Source: UBA9464 sp003445095 (GTDB taxonomy: Bacteria > Verrucomicrobiota > Verrucomicrobiia > Limisphaerales > UBA9464). Taken from it: 12,846 nucleotides of DNA. The position numbers and the translations under genes are program-made. Numbering within the stretch: the first letter of the stretch is position 1; every line of letters begins with the position of its first letter. Shown here in pieces: positions 8,064 to 12,846 of the stretch. The stretch is from contig DAOMZG010000204.1 in NCBI GenBank assembly GCA_035437945.1, positions 1-12,846 on the forward strand. Reading direction: 5' to 3'. Below the pieces are notes generated by a model. The model saw only the letters and a program-made list of their open reading frames with translations. It searched no databases and was not told where the DNA came from.

Positions 8064-8792
8064 CTAATCCACGTCATAATAGGCAGCGTAAACTCCCGTC
8101 TGACTCCCGCGAAACACGTAAATGCAGACGTTGTCCACATATGACCAAAGCCTTGGATCGTAATCGCGCATGACTTGTTTAAAAAACTCCTCGGCGGGCA
8201 TCCCGCGGGGCGAGTGGGTCTCGAAATCTCGCTTCTTCCACTCCCCGACATAGATCATCGGCTGCGTTCCCTGAAACAACCACCGATCTCCCTGCCACGT
8301 CACGAAATTCGGAGTCCGTGTCAGCTCGGAGAGCGTCGCCCTGGGAAGTTTCACCTGTACCCATCCCTCCGACGTGGTGCGGGTCTCGTGCCCTGGGAAA
8401 CGCCCACCGGGAATGCCATGCGTCCATCCCGTCTCCATCTGTTCCCAAGAAATCATGCCGAAATCACTGTCCTTGGTATAACCAGCAAGACCATCACGCA
8501 GCGCTTCATAACAGACGAATCCCTCATCCCGATCGAGGAGCGGCGCAGGTGTCGGTGCGCCACAGTGCCGGCACGTCGTCGCTCGCCCAGCATCCGCCGT
8601 CGGAGCGAGGAACAAGTCACCACCACACGCCGGGCATCCAAGCTTAACCCACGAGCCTACCCCCAGCCGAAAGCAGTGATCCCTGCTTTGTGCCGACACG
8701 CAACAGTGCTGCCGCCCCAAGTAGTCGGGGCAGCTTGAAATCGGGGCCTCGAATAGAGGAAACGGAATACCGAGATCAGCGAACGCGGCCAT
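8064..8792 (-). CDS. CbrC/UPF0167-family protein with zinc-ribbon cysteines
   Basis: 242 residues starting MAAFADLGIPFPLFEAPI at an ATG at 8792. The N-terminal PFPLFEAP segment, the cysteine pairs CPAC (53-56) and CRHC (74-77), the KDSDFGMISWEQ block (107-118) and the RTPNFVTWQGDRWLF block (159-173) fit longer members of the CbrC (UPF0167) family. About 55 residues follow (KKRDFETHS to YAAYYDVD), with an aromatic strand-rich tail (VCIYVFRGSQTGVYAAYYD). The cysteines suggest a structural zinc site. E. coli CbrC belongs to the CreBC regulon and is linked to colicin E2 tolerance, but no biochemical activity is established, so none is assigned. It lies just beyond the possible last attC site and shares strand with the cassette genes, so it could be cassette-derived. 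No attC was found at its own 3' end. Confidence 0.65.
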   Translation of the reverse strand: MAAFADLGIPFPLFEAPISSCPDYLGRQHCCVSAQSRDHCFRLGVGSWVKLGCPACGGDLFLAPTADAGRATTCRHCGAPTPAPLLDRDEGFVCYEALRDGLAGYTKDSDFGMISWEQMETGWTHGIPGGRFPGHETRTTSEGWVQVKLPRATLSELTRTPNFVTWQGDRWLFQGTQPMIYVGEWKKRDFETHSPRGMPAEEFFKQVMRDYDPRLWSYVDNVCIYVFRGSQTGVYAAYYDVD

Positions 8793-8822
8793 GCTCTAAG
8801 CCGGAACCATGCAGTAGAAAAA

Positions 8823-8984
8823 CGTGGAAAACCACGAAGGCACACCAATTCACACGAATAGACCGATAATTTCGTGGGACGACGCCGGCTGGTCGGACTC
8901 ACCTTTCAGTGACCACGACGCGCTCCACCGAAAGCTTTGTTTTGACCTCTGCCTAGTGGTGTTCATTCGTGTCTATTTGTGGTT
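8823..8984. repeat. Spacer with inverted dispersed-repeat fragments
   Basis: This gene-free spacer begins with a perfect small hairpin, CGTGG-aaaa-CCACG at 8823-8836. It continues into AACCACGAAGGCACACC and CACACGAATAGAC. Near the other end the related sequence TTCATTCGTGTCTATTTG with TGGTTC (8962-8985) lies in the opposite orientation. The pair resembles the 'ccacgaaggcacacgaa' / 'ttcattcgtgtctattagtggtt' fragments scattered between genes in Verrucomicrobia and Planctomycetes. The roughly 95 bp between them show no recognised gene. It may be a small non-autonomous element with imperfect terminal inverted repeats. That is inference. Confidence 0.45.
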
Positions 8985-9060
8985 CAACTGAATTGTCCGG
9001 CTAAGCTCGGCGAAAGTGGCGTCGGAGCGCCCGGATGACAACCGTGACGGCCCGTTCCGC
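8982..9060 (-). other. Possible degenerate attC site (attC3)
   Basis: Minus strand, directly after the DUF4304 gene stop: GCGGAAC (9060-9054) opens the site and GTTGAAC (8988-8982) closes it. The closing core fits GTTRRRY exactly; the opening core keeps only the AAC. Inside lie imperfect arms: TTGT-cat-CCGG (9041-9031) pairs with CCGGACAA (9000-8993), with an asymmetric bulge and further pairing inside. The 79-bp length and position suit an attC. Against it, the closing core falls inside a dispersed-repeat fragment (TGTGGTTCAAC), so it could be a coincidence. The stem alone might serve as a transcription end. Confidence 0.33.
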
Positions 9061-9064
9061 GCCA

Positions 9065-9682
9065 TCAAGTCTGACCAAGTTTTTCCAGTTCCGCTCGTAG
9101 CAACGTCGCGCGCCCCAGGTGAGCCAGACCGTATGCGGCAAAAGCTCTCGATTCGGCGAGCCTCCCTTCGGCTTTGCGCATCCGCGCAAACACCAAGGCC
9201 AGGCGCGCACTCGCGTGACCGAAGCCCAAGAGGTCGATCTTGCCTTGGTCGAAGTCTTCCGGCGAAACCAAGCTCAACGGAGAATTGCCCCCTCCTAACT
9301 GAGCAAGGAGCGGCCTCCCAACTCGAACATAAACGCCCGCAGCCCGCAGCACAGCGACGTCCATGCTCTCCTGCGAGAGTCCGTAATCCCACCATTGGTC
9401 CTCCCCAGCCTCGGCTAGTCTTCGGCCGAACTCACAGAGTGATTCAGTGATCTTTTTCGAGTCAGGAACGTTACCCAAAACATCGGGAACCGATACCGGT
9501 TGAATGCCCAGGTTGATGGCAAATTGCCCGCTGTCGCGTGAGCCCTGGACATTGACGACTTGAATCGATCCGCTGATGACCCGCCGGAATGTTCGCCCGG
9601 ACCCGCTGAATCCGTCCTCCTTCAACTGGGGAAAAAGGTGAGCTCGAATTGAGACTTCAAGCCGTGGAGTTGCTGCGCTCAT
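9065..9682 (-). CDS. DUF4304-family protein
   Basis: 205 residues from an ATG at 9682. Residues about 8-75 carry the family signature: a helical segment ending LFPQLKEDGFSGSGRTFRR, then the strand pair SGSIQVVNVQGSRDSGQFAINLGI. A Trp-rich segment (EDQWWDYGL, 94-102) follows, as in relatives. The C-terminal third is helical and Ala/Leu/Arg rich (ASARLALVFARMRKAEGRLAESRAFAAYGLA). DUF4304 has no established function. The proteins are common as isolated genes in mobile contexts, integron cassettes among them. Here the gene lies in the array, 115 bp from the 60-residue gene before it and five bases ahead of the weak attC3. No signal peptide or membrane segment is seen, so it should be cytoplasmic. 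Confidence 0.72.
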   Translation of the reverse strand: MSAATPRLEVSIRAHLFPQLKEDGFSGSGRTFRRVISGSIQVVNVQGSRDSGQFAINLGIQPVSVPDVLGNVPDSKKITESLCEFGRRLAEAGEDQWWDYGLSQESMDVAVLRAAGVYVRVGRPLLAQLGGGNSPLSLVSPEDFDQGKIDLLGFGHASARLALVFARMRKAEGRLAESRAFAAYGLAHLGRATLLRAELEKLGQT

Positions 9683-9728
9683 GCCATTGCCGAATGTCGC
9701 TGGTCAGTGACGCACCGCCATAAGTACC

Positions 9729-9794
9729 GAGCATGGAGCCGGACCGCAACCGGCGCGTTCACTAGGACAGCCTGTAGGCCACACGGTCATGCTC
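9729..9794. repeat. Inverted repeat between two array genes
   Basis: GAGCATG (9729-9735) and CATGCTC (9788-9794) form a perfect 7-bp inverted repeat enclosing a GC-rich centre that contains CCGGaccgcaaCCGG. It sits three bases downstream of the stop of the 60-residue gene, the place where an attC site would be expected. The essential AAC and GTT triplets at the outer edges are missing, so it is not called attC. It may be a decayed attC or a simple transcript-end hairpin. Confidence 0.4.
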
Positions 9795-9797
9795 AAA

Positions 9798-9980
9798 TCA
9801 TCTCGTCCGAACGAACTCGTAGTCTCTCGGCGTGCCTGAACGGTCAACCGACTCAAGGACTCCATGAACTGTCTCAGACCGCAGTGGCGAACTCAGCCGC
9901 AGAATCATCTCGTCGTGAACGTCCGGCTTCCACGCCACGGCAAAGCGAATCTCCGTGTCGGTGAAGCGGCGAATCTCCAT
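9798..9980 (-). CDS. Small orphan cassette ORF (60 residues)
   Basis: The ATG at 9980 lies 43 bp downstream of the attC1 recombination core, a usual distance for the first start codon in a cassette. The frame stays open further upstream to an ATG at 10070, but that extension would be encoded by the attC1 hairpin itself, so the shorter start is preferred. The protein (MEIRRFTDTEIRFAVAWKPD ... RDYEFVRTR) is charged, with alternating hydrophobic residues suggesting beta-strands (IRFAVAWK, EMILRLSS, VHGVLESV). There is no signal peptide, cysteine pair or known motif. I do not recognise a family. The compact beta-rich look would suit a small barrel protein. The coding call rests on position in the array. 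Confidence 0.5.
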   Translation of the reverse strand: MEIRRFTDTEIRFAVAWKPDVHDEMILRLSSPLRSETVHGVLESVDRSGTPRDYEFVRTR

Positions 9981-10022
9981 TGGGCGGGCAGAGCCGGCTG
10001 AGAAATCCTTCGGGCGGTTCGG

Positions 10023-10091
10023 GTCTAACAAGAAAGGGTGTATTGCTGCGGAGCGAAGCGGAGCCAGCAACTACGCCCTTTATTGTTAGGC
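10023..10091 (-). other. Integron attC recombination site (attC1)
   Basis: On the minus strand the 69-bp site runs from GCCTAAC (10091-10085, fits RYYYAAC) to GTTAGAC (10029-10023, fits GTTRRRY). The arms GCCTAACAAtAAAGGGcGTA and its partner pair over about 27 positions with few mismatches, continuing through TTGCTG/CAGCAA. One base, the C at plus position 10071, has no partner and would be extrahelical, a feature that sets strand choice in attC recombination. The apex is a GC-rich loop (GGAGCGAAGCGGAG). The TAA stop of the Zn-ribbon gene lies inside the GCCTAAC core. This combination is diagnostic for a cassette 3' end. Confidence 0.92.
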
Positions 10092-10337
10092 GGTCGCCAT
10101 CTTAAGTGTTTTCGGCGAATCAGCATAGAACTCAACGAAGCCGCACGCGGCACAAACCCAAGCCGAAAGGCTCGTGTTCTGCTGGCCCTTGAACAGAACT
10201 GCGTCCGGCTTACGGAACGTTGCGACTGTCAACTCCGTCTCGATGCTGCCGCTGCCGCCGCGGGTTCGGTCAATCGCCTTGGCATCTGCGATGACATCGC
10301 TCGACCCACACTTCGGACATTTGTTCGTGAATTTCAT
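10086..10337 (-). CDS. Small zinc-ribbon protein encoded in an integron cassette
   Basis: 83 residues from the ATG at 10337, 20 bp downstream of the probable attC2 core. It begins MKFTNKCPKCGSSDVIADAK and has a second pair in SAWVCAACGFVEFY. The CPKC (residues 7-10) and CAAC pairs form a treble-clef or ribbon zinc site of the kind seen in small nucleic-acid-binding or adaptor proteins. Between them is a polar strand region (IETELTVATFRKPDAVLF). Its TAA stop is built from the attC1 core, so gene and recombination site are fused as in classic cassettes. Similar short proteins (CPKCGSxDVIxDAK) recur in environmental integrons, and none I know of has a demonstrated role. Cytoplasmic; the ligand is unknown. 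Confidence 0.82.
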   Translation of the reverse strand: MKFTNKCPKCGSSDVIADAKAIDRTRGGSGSIETELTVATFRKPDAVLFKGQQNTSLSAWVCAACGFVEFYADSPKTLKMATA

Positions 10338-10356
10338 ATGCTGGTGACTTCGCGTC

Positions 10357-10546
10357 GCCGAACGCTAGAGGTAAGCGATCGCCACCGGCAAGAACCGTAG
10401 CGCGAACGAGGCGATCGCGGACTGCCGCCCAGGGTTGAAGGGAGATATGGGACGGCCGTTCGTCTCCACCGACTTGTTTATAGTTCCCGGGACCCATCAA
10501 AGTGAAACGCTCAGCGCCGGTTCGCCGGAGCGCTCTGGGGTTAGGC
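10357..10546 (-). other. Probable long attC site (attC2)
   Basis: Minus strand: GCCTAAC (10546-10540) opens the site eight bases after the stop of the secreted-protein gene. GTTCGGC (10363-10357) closes it 20 bp before the Zn-ribbon start. Outer arms GCCTAACCCCAGAG and CTCTAGCGTTCGGC pair at 11 of 14 positions. The closing core deviates from GTTRRRY at one base, but the AAC and GTT triplets are intact. At 190 bp it is long for an attC. Internal pairing includes GCGATCGCC/GGCGATCGC (10376-10384 with 10411-10419) and AGCGCCGG with CCGG-ag-CGCT near 10513-10532. Position relative to both genes is the best support. Confidence 0.6.
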
Positions 10547-10554
10547 GTTTAGAT

Positions 10555-11067
10555 TCATTTGGTTTTGGGCGGTTCGGCAATTTTCTTGGGAGGCTGAACC
10601 TTCCGGAGTTCGTACCGACTCAGCCCGCTATCTTCAGCCGCTTCAAAGCTTTTCGGCGTCTCTTCGTCACCGCCGCTGAGCGCAACCAAGGTCAGTGTCC
10701 CGTCCTCAATCTTGTAGAGGGCGACGACCACTTTGCCGACGCTACTTTCCTGTCCTGGCGCACAAGCTTTGATGGTAGCGTGGAGTTGCTTTGGGGCCGT
10801 CCCGGCCGGCTGCGTAAATATCGTCTCAAACCAAAAGCTCGCGTCCCGGTGAAAGTGGAGTGAATTGCCGGTGATCGTGATGGTGATGGTGCCACTCTTC
10901 TCTTGGCCCACCATGACTCCCTCCCATGTTCCTTGGAGACGTTGCAGTTCTACGGCGATCGGTTGATTTGCGGCGCCCTTGTCTCTGGCGGTGGGCTGTT
11001 CGCCTGAGTGCGCGATAAAAGAGGCGCCGAGGCCAACCATAGTGATGATCTGTCGAACTAGTTTCAC
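10555..11067 (-). CDS. Secreted TIGR03067-type (lipocalin-like) protein in a cassette
   Basis: 170 residues from a GTG at 11067. This start gives a positively charged N-terminus plus hydrophobic core (MKLVRQIITMVGLGASFIA) and a cleavage site near HSG-EQ. The internal ATG at residue 10 would lose the charged part. Residues 44-50 are LQGTWEG, the hallmark opening of TIGR03067 domains. They are followed by alternating strands (TITITITGNSLHF, KVVVALYKIEDGTLTLVAL) and TPKSFE (137-142), as in relatives. The domain is abundant in Planctomycetes and Verrucomicrobia with no known ligand. The C-terminus is Lys/Pro rich (PPKKIAEPPKTK). It is the first gene of the array and is followed by attC2. The distance from the putative upstream core at 11158-11164 to the start is about 90 bp, enough for a private promoter, although none is convincing. 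Confidence 0.75.
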   Translation of the reverse strand: MKLVRQIITMVGLGASFIAHSGEQPTARDKGAANQPIAVELQRLQGTWEGVMVGQEKSGTITITITGNSLHFHRDASFWFETIFTQPAGTAPKQLHATIKACAPGQESSVGKVVVALYKIEDGTLTLVALSGGDEETPKSFEAAEDSGLSRYELRKVQPPKKIAEPPKTK

Positions 11068-11437
11068 GGTTTCAAATGTCAGGCGCCTGGCTGCGTCGGT
11101 TGTCAGGAATTTGTGAAGAGATTGTAAATTGTCCGTTCATACGAGGCACGAGGAAGCGCTCAACGCCTACCGACCGCCATTGTCGATCACCGTTCGCAGT
11201 CCCTGCAAGGTTTGATAGGGCTTCGGTTCACGCATTGTTTTGACTCCATTTTTCCCCGATACCTTCCTGCCTCAAACTTCTGCCATCAGCGAAGATCAGC
11301 GTTTATTAGCGGTTCAAAATCGGCGCTCGGGTCAACCATCTTTCTCCCCGGGGCGAATTGGGAATGGTGTGTGAGGAGGATTCGGGCGGTCGGGCGAACC
11401 GCCAAAATCAGCACGCCAGACGCACGCGCTCGTCAAC
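11068..11437. other. Gene-free spacer between MOSC operon and cassette array
   Basis: No credible gene was found. Short open frames here have no recognisable motif and overlap the MOSC gene antisense. The stretch holds a possible cassette boundary core at 11158-11164 (GTTGAGC on the minus strand) and a copy of the dispersed repeat at 11284-11315. There is also a palindromic CAGGCGCCTG at 11080-11089 upstream of the secreted-protein gene. Confidence 0.6.
11284..11315 (+). repeat. Dispersed intergenic repeat, third copy
   Basis: CATCAGCGAAGATCAGCG (11284-11301) followed by TTATTAGCGGTTC (11303-11315) matches the family at 1604-1625 in the same orientation, with one change in the core and a longer tail. 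It lies in the spacer between the MOSC operon and the cassette array, again outside coding sequence. Confidence 0.6.
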
Positions 11438-12166
11438 TCACTGGCGCAAATAGATGGTCTGTCCGGCCGCGAGTTGTCCGACGCGGGTAACCACACCGTA
11501 AATCCCGGCGTGGTTCTGGTTCGCCTCAACAACCGCCTTCAGCACTTCGGGCGCTGACGTCGCTGAGTCGGGATCCAGGTTCACCATCGAGCAGCGAACG
11601 TCGCGCTGTGTCACGTTAATGGCGGGAGCGTCGGTTCCCTGGCCGAACGAAAGGACGCCCCCCAACCAGTCATCTTCCTGAAACGGCGCCGACCGCCGTA
11701 AGCGGACCACAATGTTTGGACGAAATCGTCGCACGTCCACGTTCCGCCCCGCGAGGCGTCCGACCTCACGCACTGTGTCGGAGGCGATCACGGAGATGCT
11801 CGCGTCATCGAAGATGCCCTGCCTCAACTGCATAATTTGCACTCGAGCCCCGAGGCGACGTCCGACCTCCGCGGCCAAGTCGTCTCCGAAGAGCTGCATC
11901 TCCTGACCATCCGGCGTACGCACTTGGGTTGGAAGCTCTCCCGGATCACCCCCTTCACGGCGAAGGGGAGTAAACAAGAGCAGGTCGGGAAGCTTGCTGG
12001 CGGTGAGCCAGGGGAAATCACTGCGGTCATCCATTCGCCGGAAGGCCAAGCGTCGGTCGCCGTCGAGGCCGTGCCAGCCCAGCCGGGCGAACTCGACTCG
12101 TTCGCCGCGCATGGACTTCACGGGATACCGGAAGATCGCCTCCACCTGTCCGATTTCTGTACGCAT
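11438..12166 (-). CDS. MOSC-domain protein with N-terminal beta-barrel (YcbX/mARC-like)
   Basis: 242 residues from the ATG at 12166. A TTG two codons upstream (12172) would instead overlap the preceding stop. The order matches the MOSC_N plus MOSC architecture: IFRYPVKSMRGE (residues 10-21), GLDGDRRLAF (33-42), LTASKLPDLL, then the MOSC core with RRFRPNIVVR (146-155), INVTQRDVRCSMVNLDPDS and GIYGVV. Cys192 in DVRCSMVNLDPD aligns with the molybdenum-ligand cysteine region of mARC/YcbX (RCxxTTVDPDTG). Such proteins use the molybdenum cofactor to reduce N-hydroxylated compounds or to move sulfur. No ferredoxin domain is attached here, so an external electron donor would be needed. It is two bases downstream of the second MOSC gene and almost certainly cotranscribed. 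Confidence 0.85.
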   Translation of the reverse strand: MRTEIGQVEAIFRYPVKSMRGERVEFARLGWHGLDGDRRLAFRRMDDRSDFPWLTASKLPDLLLFTPLRREGGDPGELPTQVRTPDGQEMQLFGDDLAAEVGRRLGARVQIMQLRQGIFDDASISVIASDTVREVGRLAGRNVDVRRFRPNIVVRLRRSAPFQEDDWLGGVLSFGQGTDAPAINVTQRDVRCSMVNLDPDSATSAPEVLKAVVEANQNHAGIYGVVTRVGQLAAGQTIYLRQ

Positions 12167-12168
12167 GC

Positions 12169-12693
12169 TCAATTCGAGTCCGACTGAGGGCCCACGTTCA
12201 GCGCCGCGGTTGGGCTCGCGGCGGTGTTCGCGACAACCTCGGTAACCGCATCACCGACTTCGATCGTGCCTTCACTCAGAATTTGAGCCCGCAAACCGCC
12301 TTTGCGGACTAATCCTCTCAAAACTTCCGGTGACGTTTGTTTGGCGAGATAGTTGCAGGGCTCACAGAGGCGAATCCCGCGAATTCGAACGTCACCAACG
12401 ATAAACTCACGGCCGACGAGCAGATTCAGATCGATCCCGGTGGTGACCAGATTGCGCCTGGCCTCCCTCACCGTGAAGGGAAGGCCGGTGCGACGGGCGA
12501 ACTCGGCGATGTGCTCCATTTGCACCAAAGTTAGCTCGCCGTCTGGCTTTTGGGGATGAAATGAAAACGTACCCACGCCGAGCGCGTAACGATCCCCTTC
12601 CAATCCCACACCGGGCAGGGCGCGAACCTCGGGAACGGGAAGCGCGGGAGTGGCGGGAGACTCGGCGATGAGAATCTCTACGACGTGGGCCAT
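12169..12693 (-). CDS. MOSC-domain protein (single-domain, YiiM-like)
   Basis: 174 residues from an ATG at 12693. Core features are LPGVGLEGDRYALGVGTF (26-43), the ELTLVQMEHI strand-helix (53-62), REARRNLVTTGIDLNLLVG (76-94), GIRLCEPCNYL (106-116) and GGLRAQILSEGTIEVGD (132-148). This is the pattern of stand-alone MOSC proteins. The Cys in LCEPC is the expected cofactor or sulfur-carrying residue; a second Cys three positions on is common in this subgroup. The last 20 residues are low-complexity (AASPTAALNVG). It is the first gene of a two-gene operon with the larger MOSC protein, whose start lies within a few bases of this stop, implying translational coupling. The molybdenum-cofactor link is family knowledge; the substrate is unknown. 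Confidence 0.85.
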   Translation of the reverse strand: MAHVVEILIAESPATPALPVPEVRALPGVGLEGDRYALGVGTFSFHPQKPDGELTLVQMEHIAEFARRTGLPFTVREARRNLVTTGIDLNLLVGREFIVGDVRIRGIRLCEPCNYLAKQTSPEVLRGLVRKGGLRAQILSEGTIEVGDAVTEVVANTAASPTAALNVGPQSDSN

Positions 12694-12713
12694 GAGCTAC
12701 CGAACTGGGGAGC

Positions 12714-12741
12714 AGTGTATGGGGCCAGCTCGCTTGGACAA
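12714..12741 (-). promoter_or_regulatory. Tentative sigma-70-like promoter for the MOSC operon
   Basis: Minus strand: TTGTCC (12741-12736) and TACACT (12719-12714) are separated by 16 bp and lie about 20 bp upstream of the first MOSC start. Each hexamer matches the consensus at about four of six bases. Position is suitable but the match is modest. Confidence 0.25.
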
Positions 12742-12806
12742 GGCGTGGATTGAACCCAGTGGGAAGGCCCGAGCGGGCGTGCTCCCTATGAACCATTCAA
12801 ATGGTA

Positions 12807-12829
12807 GGGATGGCGCGCTGCGCCGTCCC
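12807..12829. repeat. REP-like palindrome
   Basis: GGGATGGCGC-gct-GCGCCGTCCC forms a 10-bp stem with one G-T pair and a three-base loop. Immediately to its left ACCAT-tcaa-ATGGT (12791-12804) forms a second small stem, and CCCT/AGGG flanks could extend it. The paired-hairpin form and the GGCGCGCTGCGCC core resemble REP-type intergenic repeats found in this kind of genome. No coding sequence is seen between 12694 and the window end. Confidence 0.6.
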
Positions 12830-12846
12830 CGGCCTGGGCGGAGCTC

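Larger units (their letters stand above)
8982..11164 (-). mobile_element. Integron gene-cassette array without a visible integrase (CALIN-like)
   Basis: Four short, unrelated minus-strand genes are followed or separated by sites of integron attC type: one strong (10023-10091), one probable long site (10357-10546) and one weak (8982-9060). The outer limit at 11164 is set by GTTGAGC on the minus strand (11158-11164), which fits the GTTRRRY recombination core and precedes the first gene, but no arm partner is seen for it. In a complete integron the integrase would lie beyond the first cassette, at higher coordinates and divergent. Instead there are about 270 bp without a gene and then MOSC genes, so no integrase is present in this window. 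Cargo families (Zn-ribbon, DUF4304, orphan ORFs) are typical of environmental cassettes. Confidence 0.65.

Noticed and set aside
8175..8738. 187-residue plus-strand open frame
   Set aside because: Antisense to the CbrC-like gene, which has recognisable family blocks. The plus-strand translation is low-complexity Arg/Pro.
9981..10070. Longer start for the 60-residue gene
   Set aside because: The extra 30 residues would be encoded by the attC1 hairpin and the segment just after it. Cassette starts normally lie after the recombination core.
11158..11241. Fourth attC or attI site upstream of the secreted-protein gene
   Set aside because: GTTGAGC fits one core, but no partner RYYYAAC with pairing arms is found within 200 bp, and no integrase is next to it. 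It is kept only as a possible array boundary.
11212..11490. 92-residue plus-strand open frame in the spacer
   Set aside because: It runs through a dispersed repeat and into the antisense of the MOSC gene, with no motif or credible start.

Overview
The window reads as a chromosomal piece of a Verrucomicrobia-type bacterium, probably from the Pedosphaera/Limisphaera side of the phylum. This is an inference from protein style. A very large secreted protein ends in the 'LQ-S-D-W ... GPP-T-HP ... RRYYR' tail common in secreted proteins of that phylum. A lipocalin-like protein of the TIGR03067 type, typical of Planctomycetes and Verrucomicrobia, is also present. The spacers carry short dispersed repeats of the 'ATCAGCGAAGATTAGCGG' kind, and Shine-Dalgarno sequences are mostly absent.

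Layout, left to right. At 1-147 is the 3' end of an unidentified plus-strand gene, followed by a secreted amidohydrolase-fold protein (188-1501) that lacks the usual HxH metal motif. After a repeat-rich spacer everything is on the minus strand. First come a GNAT acetyltransferase (1635-2090) and a giant exported protein of 1892 residues (2220-7898) with a jelly-roll-like N-terminus, DUF11, Calx-beta, Ig-like, NDD/PPC-like and RCC1 modules. Its upstream region holds six perfect copies of a 9-bp tandem repeat. A CbrC/UPF0167-family protein follows (8064-8792).

The most unusual part is 8982-11164: an array of small, unrelated minus-strand genes separated by integron-type recombination sites. The site at 10023-10091 has textbook attC architecture: GCCTAAC and GTTAGAC ends, long imperfect arms, one extrahelical base, and the stop codon of the preceding gene lying inside the core. 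A second, longer candidate (10357-10546) sits exactly where a cassette junction is expected. A third (8982-9060) is weaker. Cargo in transcription order is a secreted TIGR03067-type protein, a Zn-ribbon protein, a 60-residue orphan and a DUF4304 protein. No integrase gene is visible, so this looks like a CALIN (cluster of attC sites lacking an integron integrase) or the far end of a chromosomal integron.

The right end holds two overlapping or nearly overlapping MOSC-domain genes (11438-12693), likely one operon for molybdenum-cofactor-linked sulfur chemistry, and a REP-like hairpin at the window edge. No rRNA, tRNA, CRISPR array or transposase was recognised. Nothing in the window amounts to a demonstrably new defence or metabolic system. 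The cassette array is the best candidate for new biology because most of its cargo is of unknown function.
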